Positions 6,408 through 15,342 of a DNA stretch of 47,361 nt are shown piece after piece (position 1 is the first letter of the stretch; every line of letters begins with the position of its first letter). Location: NCBI GenBank assembly GCA_945879145.1, contig CAMCUZ010000017.1, positions 1 through 47,361 of the forward strand. Direction: 5' to 3'. The DNA comes from an uncultured Mediterranea sp. Its GTDB lineage: Bacteria; Bacteroidota; Bacteroidia; Bacteroidales; Bacteroidaceae. A program made the translations under genes and the position numbers. The notes beneath the pieces were generated by a model. It did no database searches, was not told the origin of the DNA, and saw only the letters and a list, made by a program, of their open reading frames with translations.

Positions 6408-7571
6408 ATGACCATGCACATGTTGAAATTGACCCTTGCTTCGCTACATGCACGTTGCAGATACTGCACCTCCTACATCTTCCCCCTGCTGATACTGGGA
6501 ATGATGGCTTGCTCCTCTTCACCTGCAGGAGCCGATGAACCCATTCTGCCTGACACCGACGACACGACGGACAATCAGCAGCCTTCCAACGACAGCCATA
6601 CTGCTCCTTCGGCACTGCCTGGCCAGCCCGTAGGCTTTGCCACGCTTACGGCTGCTCCTACCGGTGGCGAAGGGGGTGCGCAAGTCACTGTCACTACCGC
6701 AGCCGAGCTTACGGCTGCATTGAAACGTTCTGAACCCCTCATTATCTACGTCAAGGGTGAGCTCTCATTCACCAACGTCCTCTCTATAAAGGCGGTCAAC
6801 AAGACCCTGCTTGGCCTTACCGGCTCCAAGCTCGTCAGCCAGCAGCGCGATGCCTCCACTTCAGGCATCCTCTACTTCAAAGAGGGATCCACCAACCTTA
6901 TCTTACGCAACCTCACCTTCGAGAGTGCCGGTGCTTATGACTGTGACGGACGTGATAACCTCTGCATCGATGGCACGACACGTATCTGGGTCGATCACTG
7001 CGACTTTCAAGATGGGGTGGATGGCAACTTTGACTGCAAGAACGCCTCTGACCTCATTACCATCAGCTATTGCCGCTTTCGCTACCTGAAAGCCCCGCTT
7101 GCCGGAGGCCCTGGTGGATCTGATGACCACCGCTTCTGCAACCTCTGGGGAAATAGCGACTCGAATACGCAAGACCGAGGCCATCTGCGTACCACCTTCG
7201 TAGGTTGCTGGTGGGACGAAGGGTGCCGCGATCGCATGCCTCGCGTGCGCTTCGGACAGGTACATATCGTAGAGTGTCTCTACAGCAGCTCGGCCACCAG
7301 CGTCTGTGTCGGTTTGGGTTACGAGGCCAACGTCTGTGTGGAGCGCACCGTGTTCCGCAACATCAGCAAGTCCATCTACAAGCAGCATGTAAAGGATGCC
7401 GACCATCAGGGCTTGATTGAATTGCGCGACTGCCTCTTCCCAGGCTCTACCGCTGCCACCAGCAACGGTACCTCCTTCACTCCGCCCTATACCCTCTCCA
7501 CGCCGACCGCAGCTTCTGAGGTGGAGGCTAAGGTAAGAGCCGAAGCCGGAGCCACACTAAGCATAAAGTAA
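6408..7571 (+). CDS. Pectate lyase, PL1 family, surface or periplasmic lipoprotein
   Basis: Cleaves polygalacturonate by beta-elimination. The 387-residue protein has a long hydrophobic signal with a lipobox (LILGMMACSSS, Cys at about 36), then a low-complexity acidic linker rich in Asp, Thr and Pro, then a parallel beta-helix domain of the Amb_all/PL1 type. Family motifs are RIWVDHCDFQDGVDGNFDCK (the vWiDH segment with calcium-binding acids) and RMPRVRFGQVHIVEC with the Arg expected to abstract the proton. ATGs at 6408, 6414 and 6420 are all possible starts; the first is given. No susC/susD pair, sulfatase or other carbohydrate gene lies next to it, so it is a lone degradative enzyme rather than part of a visible polysaccharide locus. 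Confidence 0.9.
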   Translation: MTMHMLKLTLASLHARCRYCTSYIFPLLILGMMACSSSPAGADEPILPDTDDTTDNQQPSNDSHTAPSALPGQPVGFATLTAAPTGGEGGAQVTVTTAAELTAALKRSEPLIIYVKGELSFTNVLSIKAVNKTLLGLTGSKLVSQQRDASTSGILYFKEGSTNLILRNLTFESAGAYDCDGRDNLCIDGTTRIWVDHCDFQDGVDGNFDCKNASDLITISYCRFRYLKAPLAGGPGGSDDHRFCNLWGNSDSNTQDRGHLRTTFVGCWWDEGCRDRMPRVRFGQVHIVECLYSSSATSVCVGLGYEANVCVERTVFRNISKSIYKQHVKDADHQGLIELRDCLFPGSTAATSNGTSFTPPYTLSTPTAASEVEAKVRAEAGATLSIK

Positions 7572-7573
7572 CT

Positions 7574-7610
7574 TCACGGCTGAAGAGTTTGTTTCTCACG
7601 GCTGAAGAGT
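7574..7610 (+). repeat. 15-bp direct repeat after pectate lyase gene
   Basis: TCACGGCTGAAGAGT occurs at 7574-7588 and again at 7596-7610. Each copy also contains a small inverted repeat (CTTCA-CGGC-TGAAG in the first). It begins immediately after the stop codon. Confidence 0.7.
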
Positions 7611-7620
7611 GAATACTATA

Positions 7621-7669
7621 ATTCCTTCAGGACGGACACTTCGATCTGTCCTGAAGGAATGATTTGTTT
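7621..7669. terminator. Terminator between pectate lyase and efflux genes
   Basis: ATTCCTTCAGGAC (7621-7633) and GTCCTGAAGGAAT (7648-7660) make a perfect 13-bp stem between two convergent genes. The T-run after it is weak on plus (GATTTGTTTT), so efficiency is uncertain. Confidence 0.75.
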
Positions 7670-7686
7670 TGATGAGGGGGATAGAT

Positions 7687-8925
7687 TTAGAGCCTGCAGC
7701 GGTAGAGCTCGGCCAAGACCGCTTCGTAGCGGCTCTGGAGCTCGATGAGGTTGCCCTCGCTCTCATAGACCAGCGTAGCCTCGACGAAGAAGTCGATTAG
7801 ACTGATTTCTCCCTCTTTCAGCGCTTTCTCCAAGAGGGCGAGGTGCTGCGGACCACTCAGCGTGGCGCGGTAGGTCAGGATCTGCTGATGCAGTTGGCTG
7901 GCCTCCTCATAAAGGCTGTTTAGTCGGCTCTGCTCCTTGCCGAGGGCATCTTCGCGCTGGAAGTTGACGCTCATTGACTGTAGGCGTGCGCTCTTCACCT
8001 TGCCGCGATTCTCAAACAGCGGGATACTGAAGCCTACCACGACGCCGTTGAGTGGGTGGCCACTTTCGCTGTTGCGGCGGTAACCTAACTCCAGTTTGGG
8101 TAGCCAGCCTTGGCGGCTCACACTGAGCTGACGGGCTGCGGCTAAGCGACTCTGCTCCAGGGCCTGCAACTGTGGGTCGGCAGCAACCAGCTCACCAAAC
8201 AGGGTGAGGAAGTCAGTCGGCAACGGCGTATCGGCAAAGGTAGTCAGTCCGATGGCTTCGGGCTGTGGTACGGCAGGACCCAGCGGACCGGGCTTGCCGG
8301 CAGTGAGGGGTTGCTGTCCGTTGAGGGCAATCAGCTGCTGCATCTTGCTCTGCAGGGTGCTCTCCGTCAGGCGGTAGGCCGTCTGTGCATTGAGCTGTTC
8401 CAGCTTGATTTTGTTCATCTCCAGCTGGTTGGCATCTCCCTCATTGAGGCGCAGCTGGTAGAGCTGAGCCAGACGGTCGGCCTGCTCCATGCGCTGGCGG
8501 AGCAACTGGCGCTGCTGGTGCAGGGCGGTGAGCTCGATGCAGAGCTGCTTGGCTTCGAGCAGAATGCGCTGGCGAGTAGCCTGCAGGTCGGCATCAATGG
8601 CTGCATTGGCGTAGCGGTTCATGCGGTGGCGCGAGGCGTAGAGCGTGGGGAAGTCGAAGCTCTGGCTCACGATGAGTTCTCCTTGTGTAATCTCGCTGTC
8701 GCGCGAGTCCCACACGTGGGCATAGCTCAGCGTGGGGTCGGGCAGGTTGTTCCCTGCTCGGTTTTCCCATTGTGCGGCCTTGGCCTGCTGAGCCGCAGCC
8801 TGCAGTTCCTTGTTGTTGGCCTCGACCAGGCGCAGAATCTGCGTCATGCCATCGGCCTCTTGCCCTCTCAGAGTGCCCGCCCAGAGCAACCAGCCTGCAG
8901 CGAGCAAAGCAATTCTTGCTTTCAT
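7687..8925 (-). CDS. TolC-family outer membrane channel of metal efflux pump
   Basis: Outer membrane factor (CusC/CzcC type) that completes an RND efflux pump across the envelope. The 412-residue protein starts with a signal peptide (MKARIALLAAGWLLWAGTLRGQ) followed by long amphipathic helices and two copies of the outer membrane efflux domain; NNLPDPTLSYAHVWDSRD and GYRRNSESGHPLNGVVVGFSIPLFENRGK are typical of heavy-metal TolC proteins. It is the last gene of the run adaptor - pump - channel; only four bases separate it from the pump gene, so they are surely co-transcribed. Confidence 0.9.
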   Translation of the reverse strand: MKARIALLAAGWLLWAGTLRGQEADGMTQILRLVEANNKELQAAAQQAKAAQWENRAGNNLPDPTLSYAHVWDSRDSEITQGELIVSQSFDFPTLYASRHRMNRYANAAIDADLQATRQRILLEAKQLCIELTALHQQRQLLRQRMEQADRLAQLYQLRLNEGDANQLEMNKIKLEQLNAQTAYRLTESTLQSKMQQLIALNGQQPLTAGKPGPLGPAVPQPEAIGLTTFADTPLPTDFLTLFGELVAADPQLQALEQSRLAAARQLSVSRQGWLPKLELGYRRNSESGHPLNGVVVGFSIPLFENRGKVKSARLQSMSVNFQREDALGKEQSRLNSLYEEASQLHQQILTYRATLSGPQHLALLEKALKEGEISLIDFFVEATLVYESEGNLIELQSRYEAVLAELYRCRL

Positions 8926-8929
8926 TTGT

Positions 8930-11900
8930 TTATGCGTTTTTGGGGTTAATTCGTTCTTTTAGCTTTTCCATCCATAGATATACAATCGGAATGATGAATC
9001 CGTTGAGCAGGGTGCTGGTGAGCAGACCGCCCAGGATTACTTTGGCCATGGGACTCTGAATCTCGTTGCCGGCCTGGTCGCCGGCCAGGGCCAGCGGGAT
9101 AAGGGCCAGTGCGCTGCTTAGTGCCGTCATCAAGATGGGGTTGAGACGGTCGAGTGAACCGCGCATCACGCTCTGCTCCACGCTCAGACCCTCTGAGCGC
9201 AGCTGTTTGTAGTGGCTGATGAGCAGCATGCCGTTGCGGGTGGCGATGCCGAAAAGCGAGATAAATCCGATGATGGCAGGGATGCTCACTTCACCTGTGG
9301 TCAGCACGAGGACCAGTACGCCGCCAATGAGGGCCAGCGGCAGGTTAATCAGCACGATGCCGCTTTCGCGCAGGTCGCGGAACTCGTGGTAGAGCAGCAG
9401 GAAAATCACGACAATACTCATCAGCGAGGTGAGGGCCAGCGTGCGGCTGGCAGCCTGCTCGCTCTCAAACTGTCCACCAAACTCCACGTGGTACCCTTCG
9501 GGAAGCGTCACCTCCTCATCGATGGCCCGCTGCATGTCAGTCACTACGCTGCGCAGGTCGCGTCCATCCACATTGGCCGAGATGACAATCTTTCGTTTCA
9601 CGTTCTCGCGGCTGATGGTGTTGGGACCCGTGGTGGAGCGTACATCGGCCACCGCACTGAGCGGTACCGGATGGCCCCAGGCATCGTTGAGGGTCATCTC
9701 TTCAATCGCTTGGCGCGTGGAGCGGAAGGAGTCATCGAGGCGCACGGTGAGGTCGAAGCTCTTGCCCTGCTCATACACCTGTGATACGGCTTCGCCTCCC
9801 AGACAGACATTCACCGCCTCGGCAAACTGAGGCAGGCTGATGCCGTAGCGGGCCAATAGTTCGCGCCGCGGGGTGAGGGTGAGCTGCGGACGCTCAATCT
9901 GCTGCTCTACGTTGAGGTCGGCCACACCCTCCACTTCTTGCACGGCTCGCTTCACCTCGCCAGCCAGCTGGAACATACGGCTCAGGTCGTCGCCAAACAG
10001 CTTGATGGCGATGTTGGCCCGCGTGCCACTCAGCATGGCGTCGATACGATGGCTGATGGGTTGACCAATCTCGATGTTGGCTCCGTTGAGGGTAGCGAGC
10101 TTACTTCGTACCTCGGCCACCACCTCCTTGCGCGAACGCTTATTCAGCGTGAAGGGGGCCTCTATCTCGCTGACGTTCACACCCAGGGCATGTTCGTCTA
10201 GTTCGGCACGCCCTGTCTTACGCGCTACGGTCTCAATCTCGGGTACGGTGAGCAGCAACTCCTCGGCCCGACGGCCTATGCGGTCGCTCTCCTCGAGTGA
10301 GATGCCAGGCAGGGTGGAGACGTTGATGGTGAATGAACCCTCGTTAAACGAGGGGAGGAAGGAGCGCCCCAAAGTGAAGAAGAGGCCTAGGGCTACGGCA
10401 AAGAGGAGCAGGGTAGCACCCAATACCCCTTTGCGATGGGCCAGCGCTGCAGTCAATGCTACCTCGTAGCGGCGCTTCATCCAACGAGCCAGGGCTGACT
10501 CACCACGGGATGGCATGGTGGAGGCATCGTCTGTAGCCTCTCCCTCTTTCTTTAATAAATAAGAGCAGAGCACGGGGGTAAGAGTCAGTGCGACCACGGT
10601 AGAGGCAGCCAGGGCCACGATAAAGGCGATACCCAGCGGCACCAGCATGCGCCCCTCCATACCGCTCAGGAAGAAGAGGGGCACGAAGCTCACTACGATA
10701 ATCAGCGTGGAGTTGAGGATAGGCATACGCACCTCTTTGGAGGCGTTGAACACCACCTCCTTCACCTTTAGCCGCTGCTCGGCAGGCAGCAGGCGGTTCT
10801 CGCGCAGCCGTTTATAGACATTCTCTACGTCCACGATGGCGTCGTCCACCAGCGAACCGATGGCAATGGCCATGCCACCTAAACTCATCGTGTTGATGGT
10901 GAGGCCCATGTAGTGGAGGGCCAGCAGCGAGGTAACCAGTGCTAAAGGGAGCGTGACCAGTGAGATGATTGTGGTGCGTGCATTGGCCAAGAAGAGGGCC
11001 AGTACGATGACGACGAAGAGGCCACCTTCGAAGAGTGAACGCTGTACGTTGCCGATGGAGCTCTCGATAAAGCGGCTTTGGCGGAAGATGTCGGTAGATA
11101 CCTTGACGTCGGGTGGCAGGTTTTTCTGCAGGTCGGAGAGGGCGGCTTCGAGGCGTTGAGTCAGCTCGATGGTGCCGGTATGGGGCTGCTTGGTAACGGT
11201 AAGCAGTACGGCTTGGTGGCCTCGTACAGAGGCGGTGCCCAGCTTGGGCATCTTGCCGCCTACTTGGATGGTAGCTACTTGGTCGAGCGTCACGGGCAGC
11301 TCCTGAGGTGTAGCGCCTACGCGTACTACGGCACGGCCCAGTGCTTCAGGATTCGTAGTGGCCAGCGTGCCGCGTAGGATGTATTCATTGCCGTATTCAT
11401 AGAACGTACCGCCATTGGCGTTGAGGTTCATGCCGCGGGTAGCGGCAAGCACCTGATCGAGCGACACACCATAGTGGCGCATCTTGCCAGGGTTGAGCAG
11501 CACCTGGTACTCTTTGGCATCGCCACCCAGCACGGCCACTTGTGCCACACCGCCTGTAGAGAGCAGGCGCGGGCGGATGGTCCAGTCGGCCAGCGTACGC
11601 AGGTCGAGCATGGAGGTGGAGTCGGCCGTAAGGCCCACGATGAGCAGTTCGCCCAGAATGGAGGATTGTGGTCCCAGAGTGGGTCTTCCTACGCCTGCAG
11701 GAAGTTGTTCATCTACGGTGGCCAACTTCTCGCTGACAATCTGTCGGGCCAGGTAGATATCGGTGTCCCAGTCAAATTCCACCCACACGACTGAGAAGCC
11801 GGTGGTTGAGGAGGAACGGACGCGACGCACGCCTGTAGCGCCATTGACACCTGTCTCAATGGGGAAAGTCACCAGCTGTTCCACCTCTTCGGCAGCCATG

Positions 11901-12064
11901 CCTCCTGCTTCGGTCATCACCACCACGGTGGGCGCATTGAGGTCGGGGAAGACGTCCACCTCGGTGTGCCAGGCTGTGTAGAGTCCGCCTATGAGCAGCA
12001 ACACGGCAGCTACCAGCACCAGAATGCGGTTATGGAGCGAAAAGTAGATAATCTTGTTGAGCAT
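8930..12064 (-). CDS. CusA/CzcA-family heavy-metal RND efflux pump
   Basis: Inner-membrane, proton-driven pump that takes metal ions from the cytosol or periplasm. Its 1044 residues match the usual length of 1020-1050. Visible features are the first membrane segment (NRILVLVAAVLLLIGGLYTAW), the porter domain (VDVFPDLNAPTVVVMTEAGGM), the fourth membrane helix with acidic residues GSLVDDAIVDVENVYKRLRE, and the C-terminal half repeat (IGFISLFGIATRNGMLLISHY). The charged helix 4 is the place used to tell divalent-metal pumps (CzcA) from copper/silver pumps (CusA); the pattern D-D-D-E here leans to the divalent type, but the metal is not settled. The pump lies 19 bases after the His-rich adaptor gene. 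Confidence 0.95.
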   Translation of the reverse strand: MLNKIIYFSLHNRILVLVAAVLLLIGGLYTAWHTEVDVFPDLNAPTVVVMTEAGGMAAEEVEQLVTFPIETGVNGATGVRRVRSSSTTGFSVVWVEFDWDTDIYLARQIVSEKLATVDEQLPAGVGRPTLGPQSSILGELLIVGLTADSTSMLDLRTLADWTIRPRLLSTGGVAQVAVLGGDAKEYQVLLNPGKMRHYGVSLDQVLAATRGMNLNANGGTFYEYGNEYILRGTLATTNPEALGRAVVRVGATPQELPVTLDQVATIQVGGKMPKLGTASVRGHQAVLLTVTKQPHTGTIELTQRLEAALSDLQKNLPPDVKVSTDIFRQSRFIESSIGNVQRSLFEGGLFVVIVLALFLANARTTIISLVTLPLALVTSLLALHYMGLTINTMSLGGMAIAIGSLVDDAIVDVENVYKRLRENRLLPAEQRLKVKEVVFNASKEVRMPILNSTLIIVVSFVPLFFLSGMEGRMLVPLGIAFIVALAASTVVALTLTPVLCSYLLKKEGEATDDASTMPSRGESALARWMKRRYEVALTAALAHRKGVLGATLLLFAVALGLFFTLGRSFLPSFNEGSFTINVSTLPGISLEESDRIGRRAEELLLTVPEIETVARKTGRAELDEHALGVNVSEIEAPFTLNKRSRKEVVAEVRSKLATLNGANIEIGQPISHRIDAMLSGTRANIAIKLFGDDLSRMFQLAGEVKRAVQEVEGVADLNVEQQIERPQLTLTPRRELLARYGISLPQFAEAVNVCLGGEAVSQVYEQGKSFDLTVRLDDSFRSTRQAIEEMTLNDAWGHPVPLSAVADVRSTTGPNTISRENVKRKIVISANVDGRDLRSVVTDMQRAIDEEVTLPEGYHVEFGGQFESEQAASRTLALTSLMSIVVIFLLLYHEFRDLRESGIVLINLPLALIGGVLVLVLTTGEVSIPAIIGFISLFGIATRNGMLLISHYKQLRSEGLSVEQSVMRGSLDRLNPILMTALSSALALIPLALAGDQAGNEIQSPMAKVILGGLLTSTLLNGFIIPIVYLWMEKLKERINPKNA

Positions 12065-12083
12065 ATCGGGTTCCTCCTTTCGC

Positions 12084-13379
12084 TTAATGTTCGTGGCTAT
12101 GGGCCGGGATAGCGTTTGATGTGGCAGCCAGCTTCACCTGTTGGGCCCCTTCTATCACGATGCGTTGTCCAGCTTTGATGCCACTTACTATTTGTATGTT
12201 ACGTCCGTCGTCAGCGCCTGTGGTGACGAGCTGCTTGCGATAGCCCTCTTCGTCGAGCTGGATGAAGACAAAGTAGCTGCCCTGCTCTTCGACAAGGGCG
12301 CTCTTGGGTAAGATGAGGGCTCCCTCGATGGGTGAGCTGATGAGCCACACCTCGCTGAAGGCACCGGGCATGATGTCGCCACGGTTGTCAAACTCGAAGG
12401 TGACGGGAAGGTAGTGGCTGTTGCTACCAGCAGCTTTACCGTAGGAGAGGAGGCGTCCGTTGAGTTCACTCAAGGCGTAAGTCTGCTGCTCGGCAGCAGG
12501 GCGGAAGTGAGCCGTGTGCAGGGTGCTGAGCTGACGGTAATGGCTCTGGCTGACATCGGCACGCAGGAAGAGCTTACGGTCTTGCGTGATGCGGGCCAGG
12601 GGTTGTCCTACCTCTACATAGTCGCCTTCGTTCACTAGCAACTCCTTGACATAGCCAGCTAGGGGAGCGGTTACTGCCTGACCGGTTGAGGTCTGATGAC
12701 CGCTTTGTGGCTTGCCGTTGCCTGTAGGCTGTCCGCCCAATCCCTCGTAGGTGATGCGGGCATTCTCGTAGGTTTGTCGGGCCTCTTCGTAGGCTTTGCG
12801 TGAGATGATTTGCTCTTTGACCAGTCGTTCAGCCCGTTCGTAGGCTTGACGGGCTGTTTCGTAGTTGATGCGGGCTTTGGCTACGGGGTCACCCTCAGCC
12901 AGTCGGCTGGCCGAGAGGGTGAGGAGAGGGGTGCCTTTGCCTACGCTCATCCCCTCTGTAAGGCGGTTACGGAAGGAGACTATGCCGGCCATAGGAGCGA
13001 CTACAGTGCGCTCTTCACCCTGGGCGGCGAGCACCTGACCACTAGTATGAATCACGGCATGAAAGGGCTGGGGAGTGATGGTGGCCACCTTCACACCGGC
13101 TGCTTGAGCTTTGGCTGGCGGAAGGATAATCTCATCACTTCCACCGTGGGCGTGTGCTTCGGCTTCCTGATGTTCGGCTTCAGAATGGTGGCTGTCGTGA
13201 TCATGGCCTTCATGGTCGTGGTTATGGCCTTCATGGTCATGGCCTTCATGCTGGTGGCCTTCGTGACTATGGTCATGGCTTTCGGCTTCGTGTTGATGGC
13301 CGTCGTGTGAATGGGCAGATGGACTGCAAGCGCCCAACAGGAAGAGTCCCATCAGGCAGAGGTATAGGGTCTTAAACAT
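12084..13379 (-). CDS. Efflux RND periplasmic adaptor with His-rich N-terminus
   Basis: Membrane fusion protein (CusB/CzcB type) that joins the pump to the outer membrane channel. The 431 residues start with a lipoprotein signal (LMGLFLLGACSPS, Cys at 18), then about 60 residues in which His alternates with Asp, Glu and Gly (HEGHDHEGHNHDHEGHDHD and more). The barrel-sandwich and hairpin regions follow (GQVLAAQGEERTVVAPMAGI, then a coiled coil with TARQAYERAERLVKEQI). A His-rich arm suggests capture of a soft or borderline metal such as Zn, Cu, Ni or Co in the periplasm. The protein ends SHEH, also His-rich. A weak -7-like box (TGATTTTG, about 13473-13480 on minus) lies upstream. Confidence 0.93.
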   Translation of the reverse strand: MFKTLYLCLMGLFLLGACSPSAHSHDGHQHEAESHDHSHEGHQHEGHDHEGHNHDHEGHDHDSHHSEAEHQEAEAHAHGGSDEIILPPAKAQAAGVKVATITPQPFHAVIHTSGQVLAAQGEERTVVAPMAGIVSFRNRLTEGMSVGKGTPLLTLSASRLAEGDPVAKARINYETARQAYERAERLVKEQIISRKAYEEARQTYENARITYEGLGGQPTGNGKPQSGHQTSTGQAVTAPLAGYVKELLVNEGDYVEVGQPLARITQDRKLFLRADVSQSHYRQLSTLHTAHFRPAAEQQTYALSELNGRLLSYGKAAGSNSHYLPVTFEFDNRGDIMPGAFSEVWLISSPIEGALILPKSALVEEQGSYFVFIQLDEEGYRKQLVTTGADDGRNIQIVSGIKAGQRIVIEGAQQVKLAATSNAIPAHSHEH

Positions 13380-13476
13380 GGTTTATTCAGTTTAGATTGA
13401 TTGTTACTTTAATAGCGTCAATGAGGGTGTTTCCCCACAACTTTTCGGCAAGATGGTGCCGATTGCGGAGGCAAAA

Positions 13477-13941
13477 TCAATCTACTGAAGGTGGGGCACG
13501 TAGTCCCCGTGCACTAGAAATGTCGGTGGCAAAGAGCGCCTCGATATAGGGTCGGGGAAGGTGGTGGAGGTAGTGAGAGGGTAGGGTGATTGTACCGGCT
13601 AGGCCTGTCTTGAGGAGCATGGGCTCCACCGTGTAGGTCTGTGGGGCAGTGAGTGAGATGGTCTGGCTCTTTCCGGCACGGTAGAAATGGGTGGTGAGGC
13701 AGTCGGCCTCCATGCAGCTCTGTTCGTGGTGGCAGCCGTGTGTGGCATGGCCGCAGGGAGTCTGCTGCTTGTGTGGTGAATGGTCGCAGGGCGTCTCTTC
13801 TGGATAGGGTGGCAGGTCATGCTTCATGCAGATGCGTCCATCCTCGTGGTGATGATGGGGAAACACCGGCACGATAGGCAGCAGCACACCCAGCAGCAAC
13901 AGCAGGTAGCTGGCGAAGAGGTTGCGACGCAGGCTTACCAC
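13477..13941 (-). CDS. Small membrane-anchored His/Cys-rich protein, possible metal-binding partner
   Basis: I do not know a firm function; it may belong to an uncharacterised Bacteroidetes family (perhaps DUF6769). The 154 residues have one hydrophobic segment (about 8-26, SYLLLLLGVLLPIVPVF), then FPHHHHEDGRICMKHD and a stretch with many Cys and His (CDHSPHKQQTPCGHATHGCH), then a more ordinary region ending in RGLRAPPS. The start is GTG, overlapping the stop of the receiver gene by seven bases, so the two are translationally linked. Position directly before the adaptor, pump and channel genes and the metal-ligand residues suggest a periplasmic metal chaperone or sensor for this pump; this is inference. 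The gap to the adaptor gene is 97 bases. Confidence 0.75.
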   Translation of the reverse strand: MVSLRRNLFASYLLLLLGVLLPIVPVFPHHHHEDGRICMKHDLPPYPEETPCDHSPHKQQTPCGHATHGCHHEQSCMEADCLTTHFYRAGKSQTISLTAPQTYTVEPMLLKTGLAGTITLPSHYLHHLPRPYIEALFATDISSARGLRAPPSVD

Positions 13942-14327
13942 TCGATGGAGGGGATATAGTGTTTGACGATTTTCCGCAACTCGGCCAGCGTGATGGGCTT
14001 TACCAACACGTTGTTGGCGCCTACTTCGAGGGCTTTGTCGCGGTCGGAGCTGAAGGCGTAGGCGGTCTGTACCACAATGGGTAGCTTGCAGCCCTCAGCA
14101 CGCAGCTTGGCCGTAGCCTCCAGACCGGTCATAATCGGCATCTTGATGTCCATCAGAATCATCAAGGCCTCCTTCTTATGTTGTTGATAGAGATTGAGTA
14201 ACTCTTCGCCAGTGCGTCCCCATTCCAGACGGCAGCGCTTGCCAATAATGGCACGTATCAGTTTGAAGTTGCTTTCATCATCCTCTGCCACCAGTACCAG
14301 CGGCATTTCGTTAGTCGTTTGTTCCAT
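13935..14327 (-). CDS. Stand-alone response regulator receiver protein (CheY-like)
   Basis: A single receiver domain of 130 residues with no output domain. The acidic pocket is seen in LVLVAEDDESN, the phospho-acceptor Asp in ILMDIKMPIMTGLEA, the conserved Thr/Ser in VVQTAYAF, and the Lys in NVLVKPITLAEL. ATG at 14327 is chosen because the longer frame would begin with TTG at 14351. A perfect Bacteroides promoter lies at 14423-14453, giving a leader of about 90 bases. Its stop overlaps the next gene, so it heads the metal-efflux transcript. Without an output domain it must act through another protein, for example a hybrid kinase elsewhere. No kinase gene is adjacent. Confidence 0.88.
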   Translation of the reverse strand: MEQTTNEMPLVLVAEDDESNFKLIRAIIGKRCRLEWGRTGEELLNLYQQHKKEALMILMDIKMPIMTGLEATAKLRAEGCKLPIVVQTAYAFSSDRDKALEVGANNVLVKPITLAELRKIVKHYIPSIEW

Positions 14328-14422
14328 AGTGCTCCGTTGTTGAACGTTCAAGTGAAGTTTCCTTTTATAGAATTAGGTATTGTGCAGAAATTCTACCTTG
14401 TAGGTGCCGTTTTTCCACCTTG

Positions 14423-14453
14423 CAAAGGTAGGATAAATTCCTATCACGGCAAA
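14423..14453 (-). promoter_or_regulatory. Promoter of receiver/efflux operon
   Basis: On minus, TTTG (14453 to 14450), a 19-base spacer and TACCTTTG (14430 to 14423) fit the Bacteroides consensus exactly. Transcription would start near 14416. Confidence 0.75.
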
Positions 14454-14527
14454 GTGTAGCTCTCTATTTTACATTATTTTGGCTAATTCGCGCTGTTTTA
14501 ACCACCCATTGAGGTCTCCTCATGGTG

Positions 14528-15340
14528 TCAGATGGTTTGTTGTGGAGCGCGCAGCTGCCAGAAGGCTACGGCTGAGGCCGCAGCTACGTTGAGCGAATCC
14601 ACTTCGTGGCTCATGGGGATACGCACCACGTAGTCGGCTTCATCGATGGTCTGTTGCGATAGGCCGTAGCCTTCGCTGCCCATGATGATAGCCAAGCGCG
14701 GTTCCGCCAGCAGTGGGGGATAGTCGATGCTGACCGAGCGGTGGGTCAGTGCCATGGCTACGGTCTTAAAGCCTTGGTCACGTAGTGAGCTGAGGGGAGC
14801 GGTAATCCAGGTCCATGGCAACAGGAAGACAGAACCCATGGAGACGCGTACGGCCCGTCGGTTGAGGGGGTCGCATGAGGTGGGGGTGAGCAAGGCTCCA
14901 TCGATGCCCAGTGCAGCAGCCGAGCGGAAGATGGCACCGATGTTGGTGGTATCTACCACGCCGTCAATCACCACCAGGCGACGGGCACCCTGGCAAACCT
15001 GCTCTACGGACAGGGGTTGAGGACGCCGCATGGCACATAGTACGCCACGAGTCAACGTATAGCCTGTCAGCGAAGCCAGTAGTTCGCGGCTGCCTGTATA
15101 GATGGGAATATCACCACAGCGCGACAGCAGCGGTGCTGCATCGCCCGTGAGATGGCGTGCTTCGCAGAGTAGGGCCACCGGTTGATAGCCTGCACGCAGG
15201 GCCACGTCAATCACCTTGGGGCTTTCGGCGATGAAGACTCCCTTTTCCGGCTCCAAGCGATGGCGCAGCTGAGCTTCAGTCAGTGTGCTGAAGAGCTCCA
15301 CACCAGGGTGGTTGAGCGATTCGATGTTGATGATGGGCAT
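14528..15340 (-). CDS. TrmH/SpoU-family RNA methyltransferase
   Basis: SAM-dependent 2'-O-ribose methylase acting on tRNA or rRNA. The 270 residues have an N-terminal substrate-binding region and a C-terminal SPOUT trefoil-knot domain with the three motifs: VVIDGVVDTTNIGAIFRSA (motif 1, Asn and Arg), LAIIMGSEGYGLS (motif 2) and VRIPMSHEVDSLNVAAASAV (motif 3, Ser and Asn). The exact target nucleotide cannot be told. It follows the lipoprotein gene with a gap of two bases, so the two form an operon. Confidence 0.92.
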   Translation of the reverse strand: MPIINIESLNHPGVELFSTLTEAQLRHRLEPEKGVFIAESPKVIDVALRAGYQPVALLCEARHLTGDAAPLLSRCGDIPIYTGSRELLASLTGYTLTRGVLCAMRRPQPLSVEQVCQGARRLVVIDGVVDTTNIGAIFRSAAALGIDGALLTPTSCDPLNRRAVRVSMGSVFLLPWTWITAPLSSLRDQGFKTVAMALTHRSVSIDYPPLLAEPRLAIIMGSEGYGLSQQTIDEADYVVRIPMSHEVDSLNVAAASAVAFWQLRAPQQTI

Positions 15341-15342
15341 GG

